DNA of 20,545 nucleotides, from NCBI GenBank assembly GCA_947174215.1, contig CAMWIB010000007.1:1-20545 (forward strand). Direction: 5' to 3'. The notes below the pieces were generated by a model. It was not told the origin of the DNA. It was given only the letters and a program-made list of their open reading frames with translations, and did not search any database. The translations under genes were made by a program, and so were the position numbers. Source of the stretch: an uncultured Clostridia bacterium (GTDB taxonomy: Bacteria > Bacillota > Clostridia > Christensenellales > CAG-917). This document shows, one piece after another, positions 20,539 to 20,545 of the stretch. Numbering within the stretch: position 1 is the stretch's first letter; each line of letters starts with the position of its first letter.

Positions 20539-20545
20539 TCATTTG

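Overview
The window looks like chromosome from an anaerobic Gram-positive bacterium of the Clostridia, probably a gut-type lineage. This is inference from gene content, not a species call. The pointers are a rubrerythrin, an Isf-type iron-sulfur flavoprotein, a C_GCAxxG_C_C redox protein, BspA-type leucine-rich repeats on a lipoprotein, DUF896, and strong AAGGAG/GGAGG ribosome binding sites with sigma-A promoters. No phage, transposase, CRISPR, tRNA or rRNA gene was seen. No gene-free stretch exceeds 300 bases.

Layout. 1-2.6 kb (+): a phosphoglucomutase and an iron-sulfur flavoprotein. 2.7-4.3 kb (+): a 541-residue surface lipoprotein with three exact 39-residue Cys/His repeats followed by BspA-type LRRs. 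4.5-5.1 kb: a divergent pair, a 75-residue membrane protein (-) and a small XRE regulator (+). A perfect 16-bp palindrome fills the 17-bp spacer of the membrane-protein promoter. 5.2-7.0 kb (-): an alkyltransferase-like protein with PCFR in place of PCHR, then the mrp/C_GCAxxG_C_C operon. 7.2-7.8 kb (+): rubrerythrin. 8.0-9.9 kb (-): a membrane-anchored subtilase. 10.1-12.3 kb (-): a radC-gltX operon with overlapping reading frames. 12.5 kb (+): a small Gly-rich lipoprotein. 12.9-16.5 kb (-): a tetR gene followed by a MacB-like ABC ATPase-permease fusion. 16.7 kb (+): a 59-residue acidic protein. 17.0-18.0 kb (-): ung followed by a DUF896 gene. 18.1 kb (+): a 44-residue Lys- and Cys-rich protein. 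18.5-20.4 kb (+): a phosphoribosyltransferase and a U32-family protein.

How the genes relate. Most are housekeeping: sugar phosphate metabolism, Fe-S carriage, oxygen defence, DNA repair, tRNA charging and RNA modification. The lineage-specific material is the envelope set (LRR lipoprotein, Gly-rich lipoprotein, subtilase, ABC exporter) and several tiny proteins. Two copies of a ~128-bp hairpin element lie about 7.2 kb apart, each at the 3' end of a minus-strand gene. Sequence differences between the copies preserve base pairing. This repeat and the XRE/membrane-protein switch are the most distinctive non-coding features.
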